Positions 1 through 7,356 of a stretch of DNA of 29,670 nt are shown piece by piece. The DNA comes from a virus. The notes under the pieces are model-generated. The model made no database searches, was not told where the DNA came from, and was given only the letters and a program-made list of their open reading frames with translations. Every line of letters begins with the position of its first letter. The first letter of the stretch is position 1. Made by a program: the position numbers and the translations under genes. The stretch is taken from positions 1 to 29,670 of IMG/VR virus record IMGVR_UViG_3300048925_000559; one strand, 5' to 3'.

Positions 1-643
1 CCAGGAAGAAGCGGTCATAGACCCGCCCCTCGACGGCACCTTCCATCGCCAGCCGAGGCAACAATCCGGTTTCGATGGAGCAGGGCAACGGCGGCAAACG
101 GTCGATCACGCGGCGGTCGAACAGATATAGGCCACCGTTGATCAACCCCTCCCCCGTCCGCCCTTTCTCATTCATGGCGGTGACCCGGCGGCTTTCGAGG
201 GTGATGGCGCCGTAGCGGGCGGTATCTGGAACCCACCGCAGCGCCATCCTTGCCATGACGCTGCCGTCGGACGGCAGGGGCGGGTTCGCAAAGTCGTTGA
301 GGTTGATGTCAAACAGCGTATCGCCGTTCAGCAGCAGGAACTGCGCGTCCAGCAGATCCGCCGCCAATCGCAGGGCGCCGCCGGTGCCAGCCGGCTCCGG
401 CTCCGTCACGCAGCGCAGCCGCAGGCCTGGGCGCTGCATCTCCGTACAAAAGCTTTCCATCCGGTCGCCACGGTAGCCGGCCAGCAGCAGGATGTCGTCG
501 ATCCCCTGCCGGGCCAGTTCATCGACCAGATGGCCGAGGAACGGTCGCCCACCCACCGGCAGGAGGGGCTTCGGCATGTCGTCGGTCAGCGGCCCGAGCC
601 GCGTTCCCCGTCCGCCGACAAGAATAGCGGCTTGATTCAGCAT
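1..643 (-). CDS. Sugar-phosphate nucleotidyltransferase, 3' end missing at the left edge
   Basis: The minus strand reads open from an ATG at 643 to the window edge, about 214 codons, so the C-terminus is missing. The N-terminus has the NTP_transferase signature (GGRGTRL, then MPKPLLPVGGRPF), followed by LLNGDTLFDIN, the acidic metal/nucleotide-binding segment of this fold. Such enzymes join a nucleoside triphosphate to a sugar 1-phosphate, giving NDP-sugar and pyrophosphate in the cytoplasm. They feed LPS, capsule or S-layer glycan synthesis. The short N-terminal half recalls HddC-type heptose-1-phosphate guanylyltransferases and GDP-mannose pyrophosphorylase-like proteins, but the sugar cannot be read from the sequence. 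No clear Shine-Dalgarno precedes the ATG. The glycosyltransferases at the other end of the window may belong to the same kind of pathway. Confidence 0.85.
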   Translation of the reverse strand, partial: MLNQAAILVGGRGTRLGPLTDDMPKPLLPVGGRPFLGHLVDELARQGIDDILLLAGYRGDRMESFCTEMQRPGLRLRCVTEPEPAGTGGALRLAADLLDAQFLLLNGDTLFDINLNDFANPPLPSDGSVMARMALRWVPDTARYGAITLESRRVTAMNEKGRTGEGLINGGLYLFDRRVIDRLPPLPCSIETGLLPRLAMEGAVEGRVYDRFFL

Positions 644-795
644 GGTTGCGGAAGGTCTTTCTCTTGGATGGGCTCTTGCTGTTCGGTCGGGTTGAAAAGC
701 CGCTCAGGCAGCACTCTTGTCAACCCGGATGCAGCGGCTCTTTTTCTGTCAGCATCCAGCCCGGCTTTCCGTGCCTGGGGAACGGCATGGAGAAG

Positions 796-845
796 CAACT
801 TTTTATATTTTCATGAAAAATTATAAAGCCATGATTTTATCTCAT
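796..845 (-). promoter_or_regulatory. AT-rich segment between two minus-strand genes, possible promoter or terminator
   Basis: This is a strikingly AT-rich island in otherwise GC-rich DNA. It holds a 12-bp palindrome TTTTCATGAAAA (808-819) and, read on the minus strand, a perfect TATAAT at 825-820. No good -35 box lies at the right spacing. It sits downstream of the receiver-like gene and upstream of the nucleotidyltransferase, so it could end the first, start the second, or both. The rest of 644-841 shows no gene. Confidence 0.35.
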
Positions 846-1330
846 CCCCGTTCGATCCGGCGGACGCAGCCGAGCAGCAATTCCTCCAGATTGAGCGGCG
901 GCATGTCGATGTGGATGGCTTCGAAGCCGCGGTTCCGCGCCCGGACCATCAGGTCGTGATTGGCCGCGGCGATGGACAGCAGGACAGGGCGGACGGCACT
1001 GCGCATCGCGGTCAGCCGGTCGAAGCCGGATGGCCACGGCCCTCCGTCTTCCCGGCACTCCGGTCCGGTCTCCCCCAACACGATCAGGTCGGGAACGATG
1101 GGACTGGATAAGGCGGCAGGAGACCGCGCCAGCAGAGCCAGCCCTTCCTCTATCGTGCCGCCCGCCACGACCTCCCAGCCCAGCGTCTCCAGGTAAAGCC
1201 GCAGCCCCTCGCGCAGCAACGGATTGCGGTCGGCGACCAGGACCCAGCGCACCCGGCCTCCGGTCGCCCAGTGCTGCGGCGATGGGCTGGCATGATCCAT
1301 TCGGCCGTCATCGATCATAGACGCGGTCAT
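842..1330 (-). CDS. Degenerate response-regulator receiver (pseudo-receiver) protein
   Basis: The product has 162 residues from ATG 1330. This start is chosen because GGAG lies 9 nt upstream; a GTG at 1420 extends the frame, but the extra residues do not look receiver-like. Residues 28-158 follow a CheY-like pattern: VLVADRNPLLREGL (acidic D34 near the first strand), PDLIVLGE at the third strand, VRPVLLSIAAANHD with a Ser in the switch position, and a final helix LNLEELLLGCVRRI. The phosphoacceptor Asp after strand 3 is Gly here, and the invariant Lys before Pro (usual KP) is Met. No output domain follows. It therefore probably cannot be phosphorylated in the usual way and may act by protein contact. 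It is divergent from the LuxR gene at 1521, with 190 bp between the two starts, so a shared control region is likely. Confidence 0.7.
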   Translation of the reverse strand: MTASMIDDGRMDHASPSPQHWATGGRVRWVLVADRNPLLREGLRLYLETLGWEVVAGGTIEEGLALLARSPAALSSPIVPDLIVLGETGPECREDGGPWPSGFDRLTAMRSAVRPVLLSIAAANHDLMVRARNRGFEAIHIDMPPLNLEELLLGCVRRIERG

Positions 1331-1520
1331 GGGAGCGTGCTCCGGTTCGAAGACTCCTGTTTGCGGCAGGGATTCGATCCTGTGACTTTTGAGGAAAATT
1401 CCCAGGATCGCATCCTTCACATGGCGGACGAAGCGTCAGGACGATGGTCATATGCAACTGGTGGCGATTGAGAGCGGGACATTGCCTACGAAAAATTGAT
1501 CGGTAACGAAGGAATTCCCC

Positions 1521-2729
1521 ATGATGGACGCCGCTGACCAGCTGATCGAGGACATCTACGACGCCGTGACCTTCCCGGAGCGCTGGGGTGGGGTTTTGGA
1601 GCGGTTCTGCGCCTTGACCGATGCGACGCACGGCTTCCTGTTCACCGCCGCCCCCCGCCATGACAGCCTGACCGCCGCGTTGTGGGCCCGCCACAACATC
1701 ACGGACAGGCAGCTGGCCGACTACACCACACATTTCCGCCACCGCGACGTCTGGGCGAACGCCGCGGCAGCGCGCGGCCTGCTGAACCGCTGCGTCGTCC
1801 GCCGCGGCGAGGAGCTAGTGCCGGATGCGGTTCTGCGGCGCTCGGCCTTCTTCAACGAGCTGCTGCGGGATCACGGCATGGGCCGGCTGTGTGCACTCAC
1901 CCTGTCCGATGGCGGCGAGCTTTCGTCGGTGCAGCCGGTGCTGAGCCTCCATCGGCCCCCCGACGCCTCCCCCTTTCCCGACGAGACGGTCCGGCTCCTT
2001 CAGGACTGTGCCCCGCATCTCCAGCGGGCGATGCGGCTGCGCGTCCGGTTGCTGGCAGGCCGGGAGGAGGCCTGCTGGAGCGGCCGCACCATCTACCGGC
2101 TGCCGATGGGGGTCGTCCTGCTCGACGCCGTCGGGCGGATCGCCGGCCTGAACCGGGCCGGGCAGGCAATGATCGATGCGCGGGACGGCCTGCGGCTTGT
2201 GCAGGGGCGGTTGCAGGCCGAACAGGGGGGCGAGGGGCGCCGGCTTGTCCATCTGCTGGCGGCGGCGGTGTCGGCCGGCGGGAAGGCAGCGTCGGCGCGC
2301 CGGGGGGAGGCGGCCGACCTCCGGGTGTCGCGTCCCTCCGGCCGGGCGCCTTATCTGCTGAGCGTTCTGCCGCTGTCGCCCGAGGCGGCCGGACCGTTCG
2401 ACGATGCGGACGGCGGGGGCGGCTGCGGCGGTGCGCGCATCCGGGCCGCGGTCTACATCGTCGACCCGGCCGCGGTGGCGCCGGGGCTGGGGAGGCGTCT
2501 GAGCGCCCTGTTCGGCCTGACGGCGGTGGAGGCCGGCCTCGTCGGCGATCTGCTGGCCGACCTGACTCCGGCCGAGATCGGCGAGCGCCGCGGTGTGGCG
2601 ATCAGCACGGTGCGCAGCCAGCTGCGCAGCGTCTTCGCCAAGACCGGAACCACCCGCCAGAGCGAGCTGATGAATCTGGTGAACCGCTGCCTGATGCTGC
2701 CGGAAGGGCCGCGATTGCCGGAGCGGTGA
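1521..2729 (+). CDS. LuxR-family transcriptional regulator
   Basis: The 402-residue protein carries a C-terminal LuxR-type helix-turn-helix (about 333-395: LTAVEAGLVGDLLADLTPAE, then IGERRGVAISTVRSQLRSVF with a following TGTTRQSEL). The N-terminal half (about 1-180) resembles the sensor region of soluble LuxR-type regulators. A PAS-like stretch follows at about 190-235 (PMGVVLLDAVGRIAGLNRAG). There is no receiver domain or membrane segment, so it is a one-component regulator whose ligand is unknown. GAAGGA precedes the ATG with good spacing. A second in-frame ATG follows immediately, leaving the start ambiguous by one codon. It is divergently arranged with the pseudo-receiver gene. No luxI-like synthase is in the window, so quorum sensing is not implied. 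Confidence 0.88.
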   Translation: MMDAADQLIEDIYDAVTFPERWGGVLERFCALTDATHGFLFTAAPRHDSLTAALWARHNITDRQLADYTTHFRHRDVWANAAAARGLLNRCVVRRGEELVPDAVLRRSAFFNELLRDHGMGRLCALTLSDGGELSSVQPVLSLHRPPDASPFPDETVRLLQDCAPHLQRAMRLRVRLLAGREEACWSGRTIYRLPMGVVLLDAVGRIAGLNRAGQAMIDARDGLRLVQGRLQAEQGGEGRRLVHLLAAAVSAGGKAASARRGEAADLRVSRPSGRAPYLLSVLPLSPEAAGPFDDADGGGGCGGARIRAAVYIVDPAAVAPGLGRRLSALFGLTAVEAGLVGDLLADLTPAEIGERRGVAISTVRSQLRSVFAKTGTTRQSELMNLVNRCLMLPEGPRLPER

Positions 2730-2732
2730 CGG

Positions 2733-2846
2733 TCAAGGCAGTGCCGACACCATCAGGAGGCCGAGATAGATGCCGATGAACAGGCCCAGCACGATGCCAT
2801 AATCGGCCTCCGTCATCGGGTCGGAGTCAGGGTCGAACTGCCGCAT
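2733..2846 (-). CDS. 37-residue single-span membrane peptide
   Basis: This small ORF starts at ATG 2846 with AAGG 7-8 nt upstream (minus-strand AGAAGGCGTATTC). It encodes an acidic N-terminus (MRQFDPDSDPMTEADYG) and then one hydrophobic helix (IVLGLFIGIYLGLLMVSALP). The charge distribution and length fit a small inner-membrane protein. It lies 161 bp downstream of the aquaporin gene on the same strand and could be co-transcribed with it. Standard gene callers with a 50-residue cutoff would miss it. Function is unknown. Confidence 0.6.
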   Translation of the reverse strand: MRQFDPDSDPMTEADYGIVLGLFIGIYLGLLMVSALP

Positions 2847-3007
2847 GAATACGCCTTCTGCGCTGTTGATCCTGCCTGAATAACAGTGGACAGCGGTGGA
2901 GCGTTGAGACATCGGCGGGTTATGAGGGCGCGCTATGGGGATGGGCCATCCGGGACCGGATCTCTGCGAGCCGGTCCCATCGGCGATAAGAGCGTCTTGC
3001 GCCCGCT

Positions 3008-3748
3008 TCAGGTGGAGCTTTCCGTCTGCCCGGTGATGGCGGGTTTCGCCGGCATCTCCTCGGCAAGGGCGCGGTAGGCCAGCCCGCCGGCCAGCCCGCC
3101 GGCCAGCGGGGCGAGCCAGAACAGCCAGAGCTGCTGCAGCGCCCACCCGCCGACCACCAGGGCCGGACCGGTGCTGCGCGCCGGGTTCACCGAGGTGTTG
3201 GTGACCGGGATGCTGATCAGGTGGATCAGCACGAGCGCCATGCCGATGGCCAGCGGGGCGAAACCGGCCGGTGCCCGCCGGTCGGTGGAGCCCAGGATCA
3301 CCAGCACGAAGAAGAAGGTCAGCACCAACTCGATCACCAGGGCCGAGACGATGCTGTACTGGCCGGGCGAATGCCCTTCGTACCCGTTGGCGGCGAGGCC
3401 GTTGACGGCCAGGCTGTACTCGGCCTTCCCGGTGGCGATGACATAGAGGACCAGGGCCGCCGCGAAGGCCCCGACCAGCTGGGCCAGCACATAGGGCAGG
3501 ATGTCCTTGGCCGGGAACCGCCCGCCGGCCCACAGCCCGACCGTGACCGCCGGGTTCAGGTGGCAGCCGGAGATGTGGCCGATGGAATAGGCCATGGTCA
3601 GGACGGTGAGGCCAAAGGCGAGCGACACGCCGAGCAATCCGATCCCGACCTGCGGAAAGGCGGCGGCGAGGACGGCACTGCCGCAGCCGCCGAAGACCAG
3701 CCAAAATGTCCCGAGAAACTCAGCGGAGCTGCGCCTTATCATACTCAT
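3008..3748 (-). CDS. aqpZ: Aquaporin Z-type water channel
   Basis: The 246-residue MIP-family channel has both Asn-Pro-Ala boxes: HLNPAVT (NPA at 65-67) and [10 protein letters not shown] (NPA at 188-190). The selectivity-filter residues match water-selective AqpZ, with F45, H176, T185 and R191, each shifted by two from the E. coli numbers. Six transmembrane spans are evident, with the typical Gly/Ala-rich helix packing. It moves water rapidly across the inner membrane during osmotic change. His plus Phe in the filter argue against a glycerol facilitator. The C-terminal tail ([17 protein letters not shown]) is hydrophilic. The gene reads away from the diguanylate cyclase across a 367-bp intergenic region. 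Confidence 0.95.
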   Translation of the reverse strand: MSMIRRSSAEFLGTFWLVFGGCGSAVLAAAFPQVGIGLLGVSLAFGLTVLTMAYSIGHISGCHLNPAVTVGLWAGGRFPAKDILPYVLAQLVGAFAAALVLYVIATGKAEYSLAVNGLAANGYEGHSPGQYSIVSALVIELVLTFFFVLVILGSTDRRAPAGFAPLAIGMALVLIHLISIPVTNTSVNPARSTGPALVVGGWALQQLWLFWLAPLAGGLAGGLAYRALAEEMPAKPAITGQTESST

Positions 3749-4115
3749 GCCAACCTCTCACTGCTGTCAGGGTTGCCGAAGGCCGGCGGATGCCGGTGCG
3801 CAGACGAGGATAAATCCACTCCCGCGGGAGAGAGGTCGCGCGTTCGGGCAGGGGGACGTGGCAGAAGAACAGGGTGGGTGGCACAACCGGAGCGGGACAT
3901 CGCCCGCGGGGCCCGGTTCCCTGCCGAATCTTCGTCCCGTGGGGCCCTTGAATGGACGGGGCACGTCTCCTTGCCGGAATGCAAGCCAACTCTTTCCCCC
4001 ACCCTGCGGCAACGCTTTGTTTAAGCTTGATTCCCTATAGAATTGATTGCCAGGATATGCGGCATGTTCTCTGGCCGTTCGACCGATCCTGGACGATCGA
4101 TGGGGGGAGTTCGCA
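3749..4115. other. Divergent intergenic region, aquaporin / diguanylate cyclase
   Basis: This stretch of about 367 bp has no convincing gene; reading frames across it lack recognisable motifs. It contains a perfect 12-bp palindrome CTCCCGCGGGAG at 3819-3830 and, near 4020-4045, a short AT-richer stretch suitable for a promoter of the downstream plus-strand gene. No sigma-70 pair is convincing enough to annotate separately. Confidence 0.4.
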
Positions 4116-5813
4116 ATGGCGGAGCAGGGTGAGCGCGACATGGACGGCGGGGCGTCCGCCGATCCCAGGCCGGGCGCTTTCCCCCTGTGGCCGGGCGACG
4201 GCAGCGCGTGCGGCATGGATGGAGCCGGCGTGCTGGACGCGCTGTTCTCCACCAACGCCGCCCCCATCCTGCTGATCGATCCCGGACGCGACGGCGCCAT
4301 CGTCGATGCCAACCCGCGGGCCGCCGTCTTTTACGGCCACAGCCGGGACCGGCTGCGCAGCCTTCATGTCTGGGACATCAACCAGCTCGGGCGGGCGATC
4401 CTGCCGGCGATGCGCGAGATCGCGTCCTGGGAGGGCGGCCATTACCCGCAGCGTTTCCACCATCGGCTGGCCGACGGGTCGGTGCGCGATGTGCAGGTCT
4501 ATGCCGGCCCCATCCACCTCGGCGGGCGCAAGCTTCTGCTGTGCATCATCCACGACATCACCGCCGTGATCGAGGCCGAGCAGTTCAACCGCCTGCTGCT
4601 GGAGAACGTGCAGGTCGGGGTGTGCGGAATCGACCGCTCGGGTGCCGTCACCTTCGTCAATCCCACCGCCACCCGCGCCTTCGGCTTCCGCCACGAAAGC
4701 GAGCTGATTCGCAGCCATATCGGACGCTTCCTGTTTCGTGACTCCTTGCGCAGCGGCCCCAATGAAGGTGGCAGATCCCATCCGGTGTTCCGGGTTGCGG
4801 AGGCCGGAGAGCCGGTGCGCGACATCGAGACGGTGCTGTACCGCGGCGACGGCACGTCCTTTCCCGTACGCCTGACCGCCAGCCCGATCCGCAACAATGA
4901 CGGGATCGTCGGCGTGGTCATCAGCTTCTTCGACCTGACGGAGGAGCGCGAGCGGGAAGCCCAGGCGAGCGATCTCGCCAATGCCCTTCCGGGTGCGGTG
5001 TTCCAGGCCGAACTCCATCCCGGCGGAGGCTTGCGCGCGACCTATTTCAGCACCGCCGCAGCCTCCCTGTTCAGCGTGCGGCCGGATGCCGACCTGACTG
5101 CCGCGCGGACTCTGGCTCCTGTGATGGCGATGAAGGGGTGGGCGCGGGTCCGGCACGGCCTGCGGCAGGCCGGCCGGGCCGGCCGGGTCTGGGAAGGCGA
5201 GATGGAGATCGCCGGCGGACGCTGGGTGCTGGGCCGCGCCCAGCCGCGCCGCCGGCACGACGGCACCGTGCTGTTCAACGGAGTGCTGCTGGACATCACC
5301 GACCGCAAGGGCCTGGAGGCGGAACTGCAACAGGCGGCGATGCACGATCCGCTGACCGGGGTGTGGAACCGCCGGCGTTTCCAGCAGGCGGTCGGTGAAG
5401 CCGCGGCCCGGCTCGAGCGGTACGGGCGCCCCTATATCCTGGCGTTGATGGACATCGACCATTTCAAGCGCTTCAACGACACGCATGGGCATCAGGCGGG
5501 CGACGATGCCCTGCGCGTGGTCGCCGCCACCTTGTCGGACCGGCTGCGCCGCTCGGACGCGTTGGCGCGCTGGGGGGGCGAGGAATTCGCCCTGCTGCTG
5601 ACGGAGACCGACCTGCCCTCCGCCCTTGGCGTTCTCGAAGCTCTGCGGCAGAGGGTGAGCGCGCAGCGGATGGCGTGCGGCGGGGCGGTCACCATCAGCA
5701 TCGGCGTCGGCCAGGCCAGGGCCGGCGAGGATATCGACAGCCTGCTCCAGCGCGTCGATGCCGCGCTGTACAAGGCGAAGGCCGCCGGCAGAAACCGCGT
5801 CGAACAAGCCTGA
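4116..5813 (+). CDS. PAS-domain diguanylate cyclase (GGDEF family)
   Basis: The 565-residue protein starts at ATG 4116, preceded by GGGGGGAG at ideal spacing; an upstream in-frame ATG at 4047 is less likely. Two PAS domains cover about 39-152 and 159-285 (the second with the LLLENVQVGVCGIDRSGAV start). A weaker PAS/PAC-like stretch at about 295-410 ends in NGVLLDITDRKGLEAELQQA. The C-terminal GGDEF domain has an intact active site GGEEF (487-491) and an RxxD inhibitory site RRSD (478-481), five residues upstream as in product-inhibited enzymes. It should make cyclic di-GMP from two GTP in the cytoplasm and be shut off by high product. There is no EAL domain and no membrane segment. The PAS ligand is unknown; no haem- or flavin-binding residue could be assigned by eye. 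Confidence 0.93.
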   Translation: MAEQGERDMDGGASADPRPGAFPLWPGDGSACGMDGAGVLDALFSTNAAPILLIDPGRDGAIVDANPRAAVFYGHSRDRLRSLHVWDINQLGRAILPAMREIASWEGGHYPQRFHHRLADGSVRDVQVYAGPIHLGGRKLLLCIIHDITAVIEAEQFNRLLLENVQVGVCGIDRSGAVTFVNPTATRAFGFRHESELIRSHIGRFLFRDSLRSGPNEGGRSHPVFRVAEAGEPVRDIETVLYRGDGTSFPVRLTASPIRNNDGIVGVVISFFDLTEEREREAQASDLANALPGAVFQAELHPGGGLRATYFSTAAASLFSVRPDADLTAARTLAPVMAMKGWARVRHGLRQAGRAGRVWEGEMEIAGGRWVLGRAQPRRRHDGTVLFNGVLLDITDRKGLEAELQQAAMHDPLTGVWNRRRFQQAVGEAAARLERYGRPYILALMDIDHFKRFNDTHGHQAGDDALRVVAATLSDRLRRSDALARWGGEEFALLLTETDLPSALGVLEALRQRVSAQRMACGGAVTISIGVGQARAGEDIDSLLQRVDAALYKAKAAGRNRVEQA

Positions 5814-5880
5814 GTGGCGGGATCGGTCTGTTCTGCCGGGACATGCCGTGGAGCGGACGGACCGGGCTTCGCTGACCGTC

Positions 5881-5908
5881 CAAGGGGAAAACCCACGTCA
5901 CCCCCTTG
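5881..5908 (+). terminator. Weak inverted repeat after the diguanylate cyclase gene
   Basis: CAAGGGG (5881-5887) and CCCCTTG (5902-5908) form a 7-bp stem with a 14-nt loop, 67 bp downstream of the stop codon. No U-tract follows directly, so intrinsic termination is uncertain. It could separate the host gene from the tail locus. Confidence 0.3.
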
Positions 5909-5960
5909 TTCTGGAAAGCTTTTTCAAAAACATATGGCGCCTCCCCACGAGGTAAGATAA

Positions 5961-5998
5961 TCATCCGTTTAAAGGAATTATATCCTTTTAGCGGATGA
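5961..5998. promoter_or_regulatory. AT-rich inverted repeat before the tail operon, candidate operator
   Basis: The arms 5961-5976 (TCATCCGTTTAAAGGA) and 5983-5998 (TCCTTTTAGCGGATGA) pair over 16 bp with two mismatches around a 6-bp centre. The repeat lies 70 bp before the first tail gene, in DNA much richer in A/T than its surroundings. Its near-perfect dyad symmetry fits a dimeric regulator site. The lower strand also contains TATAAT across the centre (5984-5979), so a promoter overlapping an operator is possible. A terminator insulating the tail locus is the alternative, though no long T run follows. Confidence 0.5.
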
Positions 5999-6068
5999 AG
6001 GTCCAATGGGACGAATGCCCTTCCGCCATTCGCCTCCCCCCTGACCATCTTATCGGAGTCCCGAGGCC

Positions 6069-6443
6069 ATGCTGCTGCACGCATTGCTCAAACACGTCGA
6101 AGCCGAAGGGCTGGGAACCGAAGGAGGGTCCCTGTTCCTGGGCCGGGCGCCGCAGGACACCGCTACGGGATCGGTCTTCCTGCCGCGGGGCGGAACCCGC
6201 CGCGACTATGCGCAAGGCCTTCGCCGGCTTTCCTTCCAGGTCCGCACCCACGATCCCGACTATCTCGCCGGGGAGGCCCGCGCCCTGGCGATTGCCGACG
6301 CCCTGACCCTGCGGGCGGCCCCGGCCGGGGGCTGTTTCGTCATCTCGTGCCTGCCCCAGCACGAGCCGCTGATGCCCCACGACGAGACGGCAAGCACCTT
6401 CACCTTCATCGTCAACTATCGCGCCGACTGGCGTGTCGCCTGA
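6069..6443 (+). CDS. Tail terminator / minor capsid-like protein
   Basis: The 124-residue protein starts at ATG 6069, with GGAG and GAGG stretches just upstream. It lies immediately before the tube gene, the position occupied by the tail terminator (lambda gpU) in siphophage tail modules. The sequence has a middle segment HDPDYLAGEARALAIADAL and the ending STFTFIVNYRADWRVA. This layout, a helix with paired small residues and a final strand, is what I associate with the bacteriophage minor-capsid/tail-completion family. Its expected role is to cap the growing tail tube at the head-proximal end and stop polymerisation. In a headless tail it would close the top of the particle. The family assignment is by pattern and position only. 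Confidence 0.65.
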   Translation: MLLHALLKHVEAEGLGTEGGSLFLGRAPQDTATGSVFLPRGGTRRDYAQGLRRLSFQVRTHDPDYLAGEARALAIADALTLRAAPAGGCFVISCLPQHEPLMPHDETASTFTFIVNYRADWRVA

Positions 6444-6459
6444 TTAGGAGACTATACCC

Positions 6460-6981
6460 ATGGCCATCACCACCGAAGACATCGCCCTCGGCATCTGCGA
6501 CGTCACCTTCGACGGCATCGATCTCGGCTCGACCAAGGGCGGCGTCGAAGTGACCGTCAAGACCACGAACTATCAGGTCAAGGCCGACCAGATGGGCGAG
6601 ACCCCGATCAAGGACGTCATCACCGGCACCGAGGTGTCGGTCAAGGTGCCGATGCTGGAAACCAACCTGACCAAGCTGCTGGCGGTGATGCCGCAGGCGG
6701 TCGGCGTCGGCGCGGCCGGTGCTGAGGTCGGGGTCGAGATCCGCTCCGGCGTCAACATCGACCTGCTGGCCATCGCCGCCCCGCTGAAGCTGCACCCCAC
6801 CGCCCTGCCCGCCTCCACCACCAAGGACGATTTCGTCGCCTTCAAGGCCGCGCCGCTGCCCAACTTCACCTTCAAGTACGAGAACGGCGGCGAGCGCGTC
6901 TACGAGGTCACCTTCAGCTGCTATCCGGACGGCACCGCCGGCAACCGCATCGCCGCCTTCGGCGCCCCCGTCGCCGCCTGA
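6460..6981 (+). CDS. Major tail tube protein
   Basis: The 173-residue protein is preceded by a good AGGAG. It begins MAITTEDIALGICDVTFDG and has the beta-rich, Lys/Thr/Val-rich texture of siphophage tube proteins. Features include a GGVEVTVKTTNYQVKADQMG stretch, a TGTEVSVKVPMLETNL loop and a C-terminal strand pair ending VYEVTFSCYPDG. Hexameric rings of such proteins stack to build the non-contractile tube. It would be the most abundant product of the locus, consistent with its place near the 5' end and with the strong hairpin that follows at 6996-7023. No N-terminal signal or membrane segment is present. Confidence 0.75.
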   Translation: MAITTEDIALGICDVTFDGIDLGSTKGGVEVTVKTTNYQVKADQMGETPIKDVITGTEVSVKVPMLETNLTKLLAVMPQAVGVGAAGAEVGVEIRSGVNIDLLAIAAPLKLHPTALPASTTKDDFVAFKAAPLPNFTFKYENGGERVYEVTFSCYPDGTAGNRIAAFGAPVAA

Positions 6982-6995
6982 CCGCGATGGTCAAC

Positions 6996-7023
6996 GGCCG
7001 CGGGGGCTTTCGTCCCCGTGGCC
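6996..7023 (+). terminator. GC-rich hairpin after the tail tube gene
   Basis: GGCCGCGGGG (6996-7005) pairs with CCCCGTGGCC (7014-7023) over 10 bp, with one G-U pair and an 8-nt loop. It starts 14 bp after the tube stop codon. No U-tract follows. The likely effect is partial termination or 3'-end protection that raises tube mRNA over the downstream genes. Confidence 0.5.
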
Positions 7024-7065
7024 GCCCTCGCGGACCTTGCCTGCCACCAGCGACCGGGACCCTCC

Positions 7066-7356
7066 ATGCCCCAGCCCACCATCCTGAACCTCGATGAGTT
7101 CCGCGTTTCCCGCAGCGTCGTCATCGGCGGGCGCGAGCGCATCCTGAAGAACATGACCGTCGAACAGTTCCTGCAAGCCGGGGACATCGAGCGGAAGGAC
7201 ACCCCGCGCGAGGAGATCCTCGGCCTCGATCTGGGTCAGCTCCTGGTCCTGCTGGCCTTCATCCGCGGGATCGATCCGGCGGGAGACGGCCAACCGGGGG
7301 AACGCCAGCCGGGGGAGCCGCGTGCGGGCAAGCGGGGGAACCGTCGGGCCCGCTGA
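7066..7356 (+). CDS. Tail assembly chaperone, gpG-like
   Basis: The 96-residue protein starts at ATG 7066 (MPQPTILNLDEFRVSRSVVI); the frame can be extended to a GTG at 7018, but that part overlaps the hairpin and looks non-coding. The core (RERILKNMTVEQFLQAGDIE, then LGQLLVLLAFIRGID) matches the kind of short helical protein found between tube and tape measure in siphophages. It would coat the tape measure protein during assembly and not remain in the finished tail. The C-terminus is a low-complexity Gly/Pro/Arg tail with three GGG codons, next to which the next frame opens. See the frameshift site and the gpT-like feature. Confidence 0.65.
   Translation: MPQPTILNLDEFRVSRSVVIGGRERILKNMTVEQFLQAGDIERKDTPREEILGLDLGQLLVLLAFIRGIDPAGDGQPGERQPGEPRAGKRGNRRAR
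7333..7340 (+). other. Candidate -1 ribosomal frameshift site
   Basis: In the gpG-like frame the codons here are CGG GGG AA(C), with a run of five G. Slipping back one base lets a P-site tRNA re-pair perfectly on GGG and continue in the gpT-like frame as E-P-S-G-P-L-T-R-L-D-F. It is not a canonical X-XXY-YYZ heptamer. Two earlier CCG GGG GA(A/G) stretches (about 7294-7302 and 7309-7317) are alternatives. Confidence 0.4.

Noticed and set aside
1331-1420. N-terminal extension of the pseudo-receiver from GTG 1420
   Set aside because: The added residues carry no fold features, and ATG 1330 has its own GGAG ribosome site at good spacing.
2733-3704. Minus-strand frame of about 323 codons overlapping the aquaporin
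   Set aside because: The aquaporin frame has both NPA motifs. Only the last 37 codons of this frame, after the aquaporin stop, look real and are annotated separately.
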